Positions 1 through 11,000 of a stretch of 64,000 nucleotides of DNA are shown here, one piece after another. This DNA comes from Spirometra erinaceieuropaei (lineage: Eukaryota > Platyhelminthes > Cestoda > Diphyllobothriidea > Diphyllobothriidae). Below the pieces are notes generated by a model. The model worked only from the letters and a program-made list of their open reading frames with translations. It made no database searches and was not told where the DNA came from. The position numbers and the translations under genes are program-made. The stretch covers positions 903,787-967,786 of the forward strand of contig CACRXP010000162.1 of the NCBI GenBank assembly GCA_902702965.1. The letters run 5' to 3'. Within the stretch, counting starts at the first letter, position 1; the number at the start of each line of letters is the position of its first letter.

Positions 1-92
1 TATCAAACTTTCCTTCAGAAAACGGTCTTTTCGTCCTTATTTCAACCAAATAAACACAAATAACGACACCAAAAATACACTACATTGTCCAC

Positions 93-135
93 TATAATTT
101 TGACCTCGGCATTTCATGAGTTAGCACAGGTACTG
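93..135. repeat. Isolated terminal end of the TA-flanked inverted-repeat element family
   Basis: This short stretch matches the right-hand terminus of the inverted-repeat elements annotated elsewhere here (for example 29825-29869). It contains the conserved CATTTCATGAGTTAGC core, ends in GTACTG and is followed by TA at 136-137, as expected for a TA target site. The DNA to its left does not continue clearly into the arm sequence, so this is a solo end or a very decayed copy. Confidence 0.55.
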
Positions 136-137
136 TA

Positions 138-477
138 TGTAGTATAGTATTTTTCAAAGAACTCACCGCCATAGAAAAAATTATTGACGCCAACGGATAA
201 TAAAGTTGGTACTGGTATATTTTCAGTCCTTTTATAAGACCACCGTTTACGAGTTGACAATTGTGAATTGTTGGGTGGTTTGGAACGTCATGGTAAAGTT
301 TACGCGACGAAGTCCGTCACGAATTCCGGCATATGTTAGAGTGGAAACTGTGGTGAGCATTTGTTGTACATAGTGATTCAGATTTCCTCCACTTCTTGTC
401 TGTGGACATGCGCCGTATTTTCCTGAAGGGCAAGATCACAATGTCAGGTCAAATAGACACATTTCAGCAACAACGAT
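138..477. other. AT-rich DNA, nothing recognised
   Basis: No open frame of note, RNA gene or repeat was recognised between the solo terminus and the start of LINE homology. Confidence 0.5.
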
Positions 478-738
478 GAAAACATTCCCCTATCACCGAG
501 TACATTCCAACCCGTGTCTTTGGCAACAGTAGTGAAACATTAAAAAGGTCCGTGGATCAACAGCTACCGGACCGGATGGTGTCTCGCCTTTTCTTTTTAA
601 ATCTTGCAGTTCTCAGATAGCCCCTATTTTAACGCACCTAATCAATATGTCTTTCATGGAGTCCAAGATTCCCAACGCCTGGCATACAGTGAGAATCACT
701 CCCATCCCTAAAAGCCTGCTAACTTCTGTTCTAAACCT

Positions 739-1626
739 TTTCGTCCAATTACCTGCTCCTCCGCAATACTAAAGCTTGCTGAAAGAGTTGCCATAGGTAT
801 CATAAAGCCTTTTTCTTCCAATTTTTCCGACCCTTTACAATTTGCGTATAAAGCCAAACGGAGTACTTTAGATGCTGTCGCTCTTGTGGTGCACTCTGCT
901 CTAAAAGAATTAGACAAGGGTTGCCGCGCGTATGAGTGCGCTTTTCTTGATTACTCCTCCGCCTTCAGTACCGTCCCGCGCCCTCTTCTCCTTACCAAAA
1001 CCTCCGCATGCGGCTCTCCAGACTAGGTCGTCTCTTGGCTTAGAGATTATTTTACCTTCCGTTCTCAATTTCTCCAATCTGGCAAGCGGAAATCTTCGAT
1101 CCTTCCCAATGACTGCGGTGTTTTTCAAGGTTCCATTCCATCCCCTCACCTTTTCGCCGTCCACACTGACGATCTAAGGTCCCCTAATGACTGTCTTCTG
1201 GTCAAGTATGCTGATGATGTGGTTGTTGGACGCCCTCTCAAAAGTCAGACACACCTCCGGTCTCTAAAGGATGGCCTAAACCATGTCCTAGCGTGGTCGG
1301 AGGAAAATGGTCTCCTAATTAACAACCAAAAATCCGTTCAGTGTATTTTTCGACTGCGGCCCTCTCCTAATAACTCTGACGTTCTTCCTAAGGAAATATC
1401 CTCTTTCAGGTACCTCGGCGTTACTTTGTCCTCAAAACTTTCATTTTCCCTCCATATTGAGTCCCTATTTATTAAAGTTCGTAAACCTCTTTACTAAATA
1501 CGTCGTTTGCCTTCCTACCACACACTTCAACCCTTAGTCTGCCGATTCATTGATGCCTGCAATCTTCCTTTTATCCTATACTGCTCCCCTGTCATTTTTC
1601 CTGCTTTGCTAAATAGGATTTTTTAA
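739..1626 (+). pseudogene. Reverse transcriptase domain of LINE copy 1 (broken)
   Basis: One reading frame stays homologous to a LINE reverse transcriptase from about 739 to 1626. It reads FRPITCSSAILKLAERV at its start, then FLDYSSAFSTVP (motif A, first catalytic aspartate), then YADDVVVG at 1207-1230 (motif C, both aspartates kept), then SFRYLGVTLSS typical of the thumb-side region. Stops interrupt it at 1024-1026 and 1495-1497. Upstream, the TGPDGVS segment lies in another frame, showing a frameshift between about 600 and 739. The enzyme would have copied element RNA into DNA at a nicked target; this copy cannot make a full product. Confidence 0.85.
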
Positions 1627-2047
1627 ATTTTGAAACGAGTCCTCCGCATGCTCTCTTCTGCTGCTGGAGTTTCTTATTTTTTTTGAAGTTGACACTATCT
1701 TACAACGACACTTCAATGCGGTCAAGCAATTTGCTGGTCGAATTCTAGATGACGTTGCTCATCCCTTACATTCCGATCTTATGTCTGCGAAGTCTTCCCG
1801 CCCGATGCGCCGCAGCTTCGTTTTATATCCTGTCGCACATTGGCTTTTCGAGCTTCTGTATTGCCATGCCTAGCGCGCTATGTTAGCGCGAAGAGACAAA
1901 AATACGGAAGCTAAGACTTTAACTATCTTCATAATAATCGTTTCTTTGACTCTTGAATAATCTCTTACTTATTTACTGCCCACAGTGAATGGAGCCAATT
2001 TTTTGCTGAAAATTTTGAATTAACGATTTCAAAATAAAGCGAATTCC

Positions 2048-2061
2048 TCTCTCTCTCTCTC
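2048..2061 (+). repeat. TC dinucleotide run at the LINE 3' terminus
   Basis: Seven TC units directly follow the AATAAAGCGA motif of LINE copy 1. A comparable CT-rich run closes copy 2 (39185-39198, read on the minus strand), so the run is part of the element's 3' end and not a chance microsatellite. Confidence 0.75.
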
Positions 2062-5000
2062 ATAGCATATTATTTGTAAAATCTAGTGCCAAACAAATAT
2101 CTATTGTAGTAAGGTTATTATGTGAGAAAATATCTTCATGGTGGTCCTAGCGTAAAGGGTTTTCCTTGGGATTTGGAATTAATTCTTGAGCATGCAAGGC
2201 CATATTTTACAACCAGCAGCAGGTGCAACGTTGTCTCCATTAGAGTTTCGCTTGAAGATCATTTTATCTTAGAGCTCCGACAATTTATACAAAACCAATA
2301 GACCAAGCACGATTTTCTGTGGTTACGAGATAGCACTTTTTTTGGTGATCTGGCTAATTAAGTGAATTTCAGCAAATCAGAATAATCAATATGTGGATAA
2401 CGCGCGCGCATGCATTTGATGCGGCCCATATGGTTTGGTGTTGGAGCCTCGGGATCAAATCTAGTGTCCGAAGACCAGAATTCTCCTTAAAAGAGATTGA
2501 GAAGAATGTCACTAATTCGTTTTTAATTTATCTATAATAGGTTCACTTATGTGTTTTCTGTTCTGCACATCGGGTACTTTAGGTCGGGATGACGGAAAAA
2601 AGCAACGTGTAATTAGTGTTTTATTGTCGTACTCCCTTATAGGAATTATAACATAAGCAACCGAAAACGTTTTACAATGATAAACTTGCAATATGACCTT
2701 TTTGAATCTTTAGGGATCAAATAAAAGCTAACAATCAGTGAGCAGTCATCCATTTTCGTCAAAATACATCGGATAAATTTGTTTTAATTGTGTGCCCTTG
2801 ACTGTGCATTTAGCTTGCGATTCAAAAATACACTCCGCAAGAATCTACCGATTTAAAAACACTTACTGCATCATCGCGAACACCAATCACACTAAAGAGC
2901 AGTTACATTTCACAAGTTTAATTATCAGTTCCGAGTCGTTAAGGCGCTGCGAAGATAGACTTTTTATACAACGAACGACAAAGTGGATGTTCACTTAAGA
3001 CACGCGAAATCGTCTGTCTGTTTTTTAATGAATAGCTCCCCGCCCGTTTAAGAAAAAAGGGTAATTCACTCGAAAACATATGTTTGGTCAGTATCATAAA
3101 GACCCCGAAAGAATTATGTTAGTAAAAGCATTTGGTGACCTCTACAAGCAAAGCGACAGCAAGTATCTCGGACATGATTTGAGATCAGAAGTTAGGAAAC
3201 TATTCAGTGAATAGGGCTGAAGAACGGAGAATTATGTAATTCTGGTTTTTTCCAGGTGCGGACTTAACAGGTCAGAAGTTCAAAGGATCCACTGATCAGC
3301 AATCTGTCTAATGAAGTGGTATCAACTGACTTTGGTTTAAATCCACAAAATTCACGTAGTCTTTTCACCCATACATGCCAATCTTTTAGGCCGAAGGGGG
3401 CCAGGGATCTGTTCCGGCGTAAATAATGCTGTGAAAATACACTTCACATCGAAGCATAAGCAACGCAATCTGTAGTTGCTAAATATGCCTTTAGACAGAA
3501 AGGACTTCCATTTTTGATTTGTTAGAAACGTCATTCAATTGCAATTATAATTTTCGGCTTCAGGGTTTTTTGCTGTCCCTCTCAAGAAAACAAGCACGTT
3601 CGTATTGCGCATTCATTTCAATGATATGATAGAGCTATTAATTCAGACTCTATGGATAGGTACAATAATTTATTACTTTACAGAATTTACTTATGTACGC
3701 ATTTTTAATGAAACAGCCATTATTTTTCGACACGGGCTAAGTAAGAATACTCTGGTCTCGCAGTTAACCAAAGGGGGCGTGCAAATCAGAATTGCTGAGA
3801 TTTATCACGCAAGCATAGCTTGACTGCGCGATCTACCTATTGGCATAGGTTGCTTTTCTCCCGATATATGTAGGCTGCTTCCAAATAGCGCAATATCCAA
3901 GTTGAAGGTCTTACTATACTTCTGGATGAAACGTGTTGGATATTGACATTTAAGCAGGGCTGTTTTATATTAATTTTACATGTGAAAGTGCACAGCTCTG
4001 TATATTTTTCATTTGTTATGTTTGTTACGCAGCGACGGGTTGCAGTTGATGAAGCGTCGCAAAATATGGTGGTCTCAGTAAATTCTGCCATTCATGCTTG
4101 CTTCAAAGTTTATAGTAACGTTGATACTAACATCATCCTCTCTTTGCTTGCTTAATGACGAATAATCGGGTTTTGCAGTTAACCATAGTTGCTTAAATAT
4201 ACGACTTCCTTCTTTCATTACCTATGTGTCCATTCGCATGTCTGATCAAAATCCGTTTTTTCATTGAACCGTGAGCAGTTGGAAAAAAATAACATGAAAT
4301 TCTGCATGTTTCGTAGATGTTTGATTGTGCATGCCCGTCATTGTTAGGCATAAATTTTCAAACATTACATGACCTTCACCATCTACGGTGCGATTGACTA
4401 TGATCTATGGCATACAAGAGACGCTGAGTGCAATAACCACATTATATCTCCCCTCCCCTCGCCCTCCTAACGTGGCGGACTTATGTTTCATAATAAAAAC
4501 CGCAATCACGTTTGACGAGATTTCGCAGTAACTATAAATCTCTCGCCTATGCAACGCTCTTTCCCTCCTCTCTTGGGCCATCCCCACCACCACTTCCGAT
4601 CTACATTCCCTAAACCATATTCTTGTTAAACACTTTCTCGAATAATCACGCTAAAACCGAAAGCAGTTGAATGAGAGATCAAAAAATTCATGACACCACT
4701 AGATTCTACATATTTTGATGCTTTTGTCTTTAAGTCATTCCGCGAATGCAGGACTTCACATCCGTTCACCTACCGCTTCTCATTTGTCGGTTTCGACCGG
4801 TACGCCGCGCTAGTACAATTAACGGCAGTCACAGATTACAGTTTTGTGGGCATTAAAGTCCAGTAGAACAAAACAAATAGTTTTCCGGAAGGGAATATGC
4901 ACTAGGGGATAATAAAAAGATACTATGTTTCGTACTTTGACAGTTTTCGTAATATTTTCCCACATCTGGTCCATCTTCTATCTAGCCACTTCAGGAGCCA

Positions 5001-5168
5001 ACATTACTTTACGAAAGATTACTTGATTGGTGAAGCAGGAAGACAAACAATCGGAAGACTGGTCCGGATGATCTGGAGTGTCGTAAAACATACTGTCTTA
5101 ATGAGCTCCAGTAAAATATTGTTCTCCCACGCAAAATGTGATTCTAACTGATCTTGTTAACCTTAACT
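2062..5168. other. AT-rich DNA with no recognised gene
   Basis: Only short open frames (about 60-85 codons) occur on both strands, with no recognisable domain and no consistent coding bias. No repeat shared with the rest of the window was noticed. Confidence 0.5.
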
Positions 5169-6155
5169 GGCCATATTTCTGAAAGGACTAAATTCCATTT
5201 TATATTCAGGCACTTACATGGCCTAGCAACTACGATAGGCCGCATCTCTTTAATCCGTGTTTATCATATTCTAGTAGAAGATGTTAAGGAAAACGTTTTC
5301 ATCAAATATTGTCCACTAAGTCAAGGCTTATGTTTTTCGTTCGCCTATATCAGACTGAAGAAAACCTGAATACCTTCGGGTTTTGTTTGCAAAAAGTATA
5401 GCAATTACGCATTAAAATTTCCCGTTTGGATAACTTGTCGTTTTTGTCTACCATAAAGCCCATTGGTAGCGTCAACAATCCGGTTTTCCATTGCCGCACC
5501 CGTAGTTTTATGGTCCGTTTCAATTAATATATAAGTAAACTGTGCTAATGTGAATGTGGCTATGCTTAAGAGCTTAGAAAGAAGCAGATATCAGTTTAAA
5601 ACAGCTTAAAATAAAGGGAACGAATGCTACCTTTTTGACGCTAGCAGGCCATATTTCTGATAGGACTCAGTGCTATTTTATATTCAGTCACTAACGTGCC
5701 CTAACAACTACGATATATCACACCCCTTTATTTGTTCGTTTATCATGTTCTACTATAAAATGTTAAAGAGAAAGTTTTTATCAAATAATGTCCACAAAAT
5801 CAAGACTCAATTTTTTCGTTCGCGCAATTCAGGCTAAAGAAAATCTGAATAACCACGATTTTTTTGGAAACAGTACAGAAATATCCGGTTTGGTTTCCCG
5901 GGCGCTTTTTTCTACCACAAAGCCCATTGATAACGTCAACCCGCTGTTGTTCTATTGCTACAACCGTAATTTCTGGTCCGACACATACATTTTGGAAGCA
6001 ACCCCGAACAAAACCTCCGGCAGGCGGCGATTTGTAAGACATCACGTGCACAGTTGCGTTTCAATTAATATGTAAGCGAACTGTTTTAATGTCCATGTGT
6101 CTATGCACAAGAGCTTATAAACAAGCAAATATAAGTTTAAACCGGCTTAAAGATA
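5169..6155. repeat. Two-copy tandem repeat, unit about 480-540 bp
   Basis: The segment from about 5169 is repeated from about 5647. Matching landmarks include GGCCATATTTCTGA (5169 and 5647), the AAAGCCCATTG stretch and GTTTCAATTAATAT (5517 and 6058). The offset grows from 478 to 541 bases, so the second unit carries about 63 extra bases, lying roughly between 5984 and 6056. The units have diverged considerably. Open frames of 71 and 95 codons fall within them but are not conserved as protein between the copies, so I read this as a non-coding duplication. Confidence 0.8.
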
Positions 6156-8045
6156 AAAAATGTTTTTTGCGGTGGAAAAAAAATACGGAGTGAAAGAAAT
6201 TCATTACCATTTTTCTGGCGTCGTCTTGGAAAGCAAAATGTCCGTCTTCATTCAGGCCCGAGAAAAACTGACAAGGCGTTTTTATGGACTAATTATGTGC
6301 GTTCCTTCCTGCCTACCGTACAATCCTGACGGGTCGCCTCGGCGGCCAAACAAAAGCCAACGGTTTTGAGGCCAGCCGCCTGATTAATGACGACTGTATC
6401 TGAAACCAGGGATCCTAGTTTCTCTGTCGCGAAAACACCAAATTGAGGGAAATGAGGAGTATTCCCATAATTACAAACGTAAGGAAGAGGCGTGTGTAGA
6501 GGCTATAGACACGTTTTCCAGAGACATGGTTTTTAACTGGAACAACAACTAGAAAGGGGCAAAAGGCATGCAAACCAGTTTGGGTAAAGGTTTACCAGAG
6601 AAGGCCTGATATTCAGGATAGACACCCATCAAACACCTGCCGTTCGTAGGGATGGCAGAGGAACACAACGACCGAAGAAACTCATATTGGATCCCTTTGT
6701 ACAGGAGCCCTATCTTCTGTGGCCAGCGCCGACTTCAACTGGTTATCTAACGCCACCCCATCCCCTTGTTGACAGTGCTGTTCAGCCCGCTTTGCAGACC
6801 TGCAAACATCGCAAACAAAACACCACAGAACGTCGGTAGCTTTACGCAGGCAGCGTGGGAACCATGAATGCTAATAACCCTTAAAACACCTAGAACCCCT
6901 GTCAACTCTCCATAATTTCATTCTTTACGCACCCGCGTGTGAATGATGATAAATTACGAAAAACACCTGTTTGCCAAGTTGACTTCTCACATGAATTTTT
7001 CGAAATAATATACCACTTGAGATATCATGAGGTTCTGGACTTAATCGTGTTTATATCATTTTATTTGCTCAGTTTTCTGCATGGTCGTGTATTATTTTGT
7101 TACACAAATTAGGTTTTTTTCATTTAGTTTATACGCAAATCAAGTTTTTTTCAAAGGTAGTTAGTCCGCATCGTGCCCAAATTAAGTTTGTTCAATTAAC
7201 TTTGTTCACATTAAGTTTGTTCATTTAGTTTGTTAAGTTTTGTTTATAAACTTTTTCGTTTGTCTGAGTCGAATTTATGCGTTTTCGGAATTCTGGCTTG
7301 GCGTGAATAATTGCTATTTCTAGCCAATTGCCTTTTCATATCACTTTAAGTGATGATCGTTTATTTTTATGCGGAGTCTATAATCGAGGCATGAAGGTTG
7401 ATTTCCGGGTTATATAGTCGTTTAATGTGAATTTATGCATCTATGGTTAGCCTCCTTCCCTACTTGTGTGCAAGAAAAAAAATGTTTACTGTTTTGCCTT
7501 TCCATTTTACGCTCATCATTTCAGACAGGAGACAGATTCTACATGGGAGAGCTTTTTCCATGAGACTTTTCCTTAACGTTTCCTCTCAGTTTTCCATATA
7601 ACCTAGCAGAATAACCAAAAAAGTTTTTTAAAGAACTGCAGTAAATTGTGCTTCCAGTGGGCGCGGAAGAAACCTTATTAATAGTTTTAGCTTATCTGTT
7701 TTGCACAGATTGTTGTTATTTGTGAACGCTGACATTCAGTCAAACTATAAAAGTATTTCCATGTTCTTACGTCGCAACAGCAACTCCTTGCCATTTGTTG
7801 ACGCGAATTCGTCCACGTTTACTTACGCGCTAATATTTTTTTCGGTTTTTTCGGCTACTGATTATCCCCTCACTGACGATTAAAGGGATTTACAAAAACG
7901 GTTTTAGAATGTATTTTGCAAACTCTGAGAGTTGAAAAGACTACGGCTGCTGAGTCAGAAAAAGAACAACTTTGATTGATTTGTTTAAAGCAAAAATAAT
8001 GCACATAATGAATTGTAAACATTCAATAGTTAGAAATTTTCTGTA
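6156..8045. other. Unrecognised DNA including a slightly GC-richer patch
   Basis: About 6280-6880 is somewhat richer in G and C than its surroundings but gives no recognisable protein. The remainder is AT-rich, with one short-repeat patch annotated separately. No gene can be supported. Confidence 0.45.
7108..7255. repeat. Low-complexity patch with imperfect short repeats
   Basis: Variants of a TTAAGTTTGTTCA-like word recur several times between about 7175 and 7240, embedded in a T-rich tract. It looks like a decayed short tandem array or simple-sequence expansion; no function is suggested. Confidence 0.5.
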
Positions 8046-8092
8046 ACCTTTCGTAATTTGGGTTGACATTTTATGAATAAGCCCAGCTACTG
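8046..8092. repeat. Isolated terminal end of the inverted-repeat element family
   Basis: The stretch resembles the right terminus of subfamily-1 elements: TTCGTAATTTGGGTTGAC, then a variant of the CATGAGTTAGCCC core, ending GCTACTG with TA following at 8093-8094. The arm sequence expected to the left is not recognisable, so this is either a solo end or an ancient copy. Confidence 0.5.
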
Positions 8093-11000
8093 TAGGTTTT
8101 CAGTGCCTCAGGGAGCTTTTACCAGGGAAGATGCTCAAAGGAACGCTATGCGTAAGGAGCTTTTCTTTCGAAGAAAAAGTCCCGAGAACGCTAAATATGG
8201 AACCTCAGGTAGTGGCCGCGCTTAAATAAAAGGCTAGAGGTTGTTTGGCGACTATAATGGCAGATATTTGGCTAATAACCGTAAGAAGAGAAGGCGCATT
8301 TGTGACTAAAAGTGTTAAAATAAGATCATGCCCTATTTGACTGCTTCTTAAGGCACAGACGTAATTGTTTTTTGTCATCAGTGAAGTAGTTCGCAATGCC
8401 TGATAGGAGGAAAAAGATTTATATAACGGTTGGCTGAACAGTTGGCGGGCATCCGGGGTTCCTGTGCCTGTCTTGATGGATGATGACTTCCTCGCTTTAC
8501 AGCTGCAACGGAGTTAACATGGAAGACGTATACCATTTATGCGGCGTGGGTCTTAACTCTGACCATGAGTCCAACATTCGGTCGGTCAACTGTTGTCCAC
8601 CCATTAGCGCTTGTGGGCAGTAACCTGTTTTCTTCGATGTAGCCACACTTCCCGCCGCTTTACTGATCCGGTAGACAACAACGAACTTGTCCTGAGTAGG
8701 AACAGGGTGATTTGCCCAAATAACGTGCCCGCGGAATGTTGCATCAGGCCTTTGAGGAATCCTTGTGCTAAAGCTGATCTAGAGTGGGCTTTGGAGACCT
8801 CTATCACAAAGGAATGCTTCAGCATGCATGCGGTTCGTTGCATTCTTCATTCCGCCTTCAACGTGGCACTTAAATGCTTTGGGATATTCGCTGACTCAGA
8901 ACAGCTCTCGATGGAGCTTCATCTCGTTCCATCTAGTGACTGACTTGCCGCAATGAGTTTCCAACCAAACAGCATTTTCTGTGCTACAGTGGGTAGTTGC
9001 TTTTATAACTTGGCACCTACTGCGTGTTAGTTGTTTATTTAGACCGTCGTCACGAGATAGCCATTCGGTTGGCATCAGACAGAAGCATCCCAAAACGATG
9101 TTTGCACTTTACTTTCTCTTCCTCAAAAGATTTAACTCGCATATGGTCGATTTCGGACGCCCCTTTTAATAGGCAGCATCTTGCTGATGAAGGAGGACAA
9201 AACTGTTGTTACTGTAATAGCACCGGGACTTGGGCTCGTACTCGCTTAACAATCGTTTTCAGTTTTTCGGAGGACCCGATCAGCGATGAACTCGGAGACT
9301 GCAATACTACCGCGATGCTCTTAAGTTGTTCGTATGACACCTCTTTAAAGACAAATAATGTATTAAAGCGGATGTATCGATAAAGTTGAGGATACTACAG
9401 ACCACGTAAGCACTAAAAACAGAGCAACTGTTGATACATAACCCCTCGTTGAAACGTCTTACCGAGGCATAGACAAAGGTTTTGCAACATGGATCCAGTT
9501 CTTACAAAATCTACGTCCATTCTATTGTCCTCATGGTTCCTTTGGTCTTCTGCTCGCCAAAGCGACGTAATGGACGGGACATATGACCTTTTTCAATAGA
9601 AAATCACATCTCTGCTTAGGCTGCTTTTAAAATGTATCTGTTACTCAAAAGTAAAAAATCTTCTCGGGAGCCAAACGCTGGCACCAAAATGGTAGCCCTC
9701 GGACTATTGTTATACCCGCCAATAGTTCGGACCTGAATCCGGTCGGACCTTTTTTTGCACTAATCAAAAGGAACTGGGACAGGGCGAGCAAACGACTTCC
9801 AATGCAACTAAAGTTGAATTTTGCGCCTTATAATTGCAAAAGCCAAATCACCATAGACAACAACTCTAAAAGCCAAAGGACAGTTAACGAGGTACTAATA
9901 CCTTGCATTTGTTCTTGCTTTTCAGCATCTTGTCGCTATGAGACATTTTTCTTCTCTGTTGACACTTAGGTTAGGTGATATGTAATTGACCTGTCATAAA
10001 TTCGTTTTTGACGCGGTGTTTTTCGTACAACAAATTAATTTTCATGTAATAAACAAAACTATGTAAGCACAATTTTGCCTTTTTGAAGCTCGGTTGTTTC
10101 TTTAACGCAGTATGACTTTCGTGGATTTGCGTGGGGGTTTTTGCTCTACAAGGATTTTTATTTGTAGTTCTAGATCTGTCATCAGGTCGGATAAGAACTA
10201 AGCATAGGCATTTTTATAGGATGAGGTTTACGCACGTGATCAATAACGAGTTCATTAATGAAACGCATCCTAATTTAATCCAGGAATCTTGGTATTATGT
10301 CACGCAATAATTAATATAACAGGCCTACTTAAGTACTATTTTCGAATTAAAAATACATTTAATGAGATAGAATATAAACACGGAAGTCACAATTATTTAA
10401 GAAAAGTAAGAAAGACCGACATTTGGGAATGCTTTTGTAGCAAAAAATGTAATAAAATAATTCTACCGAAATTGCTCGAATTGAATAGGAGTACTATGCT
10501 ACAAAGATTGGTTTTGAGGTTTGAACACAAATAGACCAAATTTAATCAAACTTTCCATTTCGGCGTTCAAACTACCCCAACGGCAGATTGCTTTCCGACA
10601 TTTTGAGGTACGTTGTAGGCATAGGGAGCGCCCTGCAGTTTCTTTAAAGAAAACCAATTGTTCTTTAAAAACCATATGCGCCATGCGTAGCACGATCTAG
10701 GGAGCTGATATGCGTCAGTAGGTTTGAAGGTCTGCAAAAATAGTTCATTATCTTAATAGGGAATCTGTGGGGAATAAGAGCTGCCGATACGAACAAGAGC
10801 GTTAGATAAAATAAACTGCGGCTTAATGTAGTATAACACTATTGCTAGACTTTAGTTAATGGTTTGTATGTACGTTAATTTGAGAAACGTTACCGTTTTA
10901 GTGTTTTGCAAACTAGGTTATATATAATTATTGTCTACCTTCCTTCTTCAAGGGCAACAAATGCATATCACTTCATACTGCGTACTCTCTAAGAGTCATT

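Larger units (their letters stand above)
478..2061 (+). mobile_element. LINE (APE-type non-LTR retrotransposon), copy 1, 5'-truncated
   Basis: The copy begins inside the linker before the reverse transcriptase and runs to the 3' end, so the endonuclease half is missing, as in incomplete target-primed reverse transcription. Similarity to copy 2 (39185-41690, opposite strand) starts near 478 and continues to the shared 3' terminus. That terminus has an AATAAAGCGA motif followed by a TC dinucleotide run instead of a poly-A tail. The reverse-transcriptase part includes TGPDGVS near 563-586, an FLDYSSAF motif A and an intact YADD at 1207-1218. The family looks CR1/Jockey-like by motif style; exact clade is uncertain. 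The copy is dead, with in-frame stops and at least one frameshift. Confidence 0.88.

Noticed and set aside
932..1177. 81- and 84-codon frames on both strands inside LINE copy 1
   Set aside because: They lie out of phase with the reverse-transcriptase frame, which is the conserved one.
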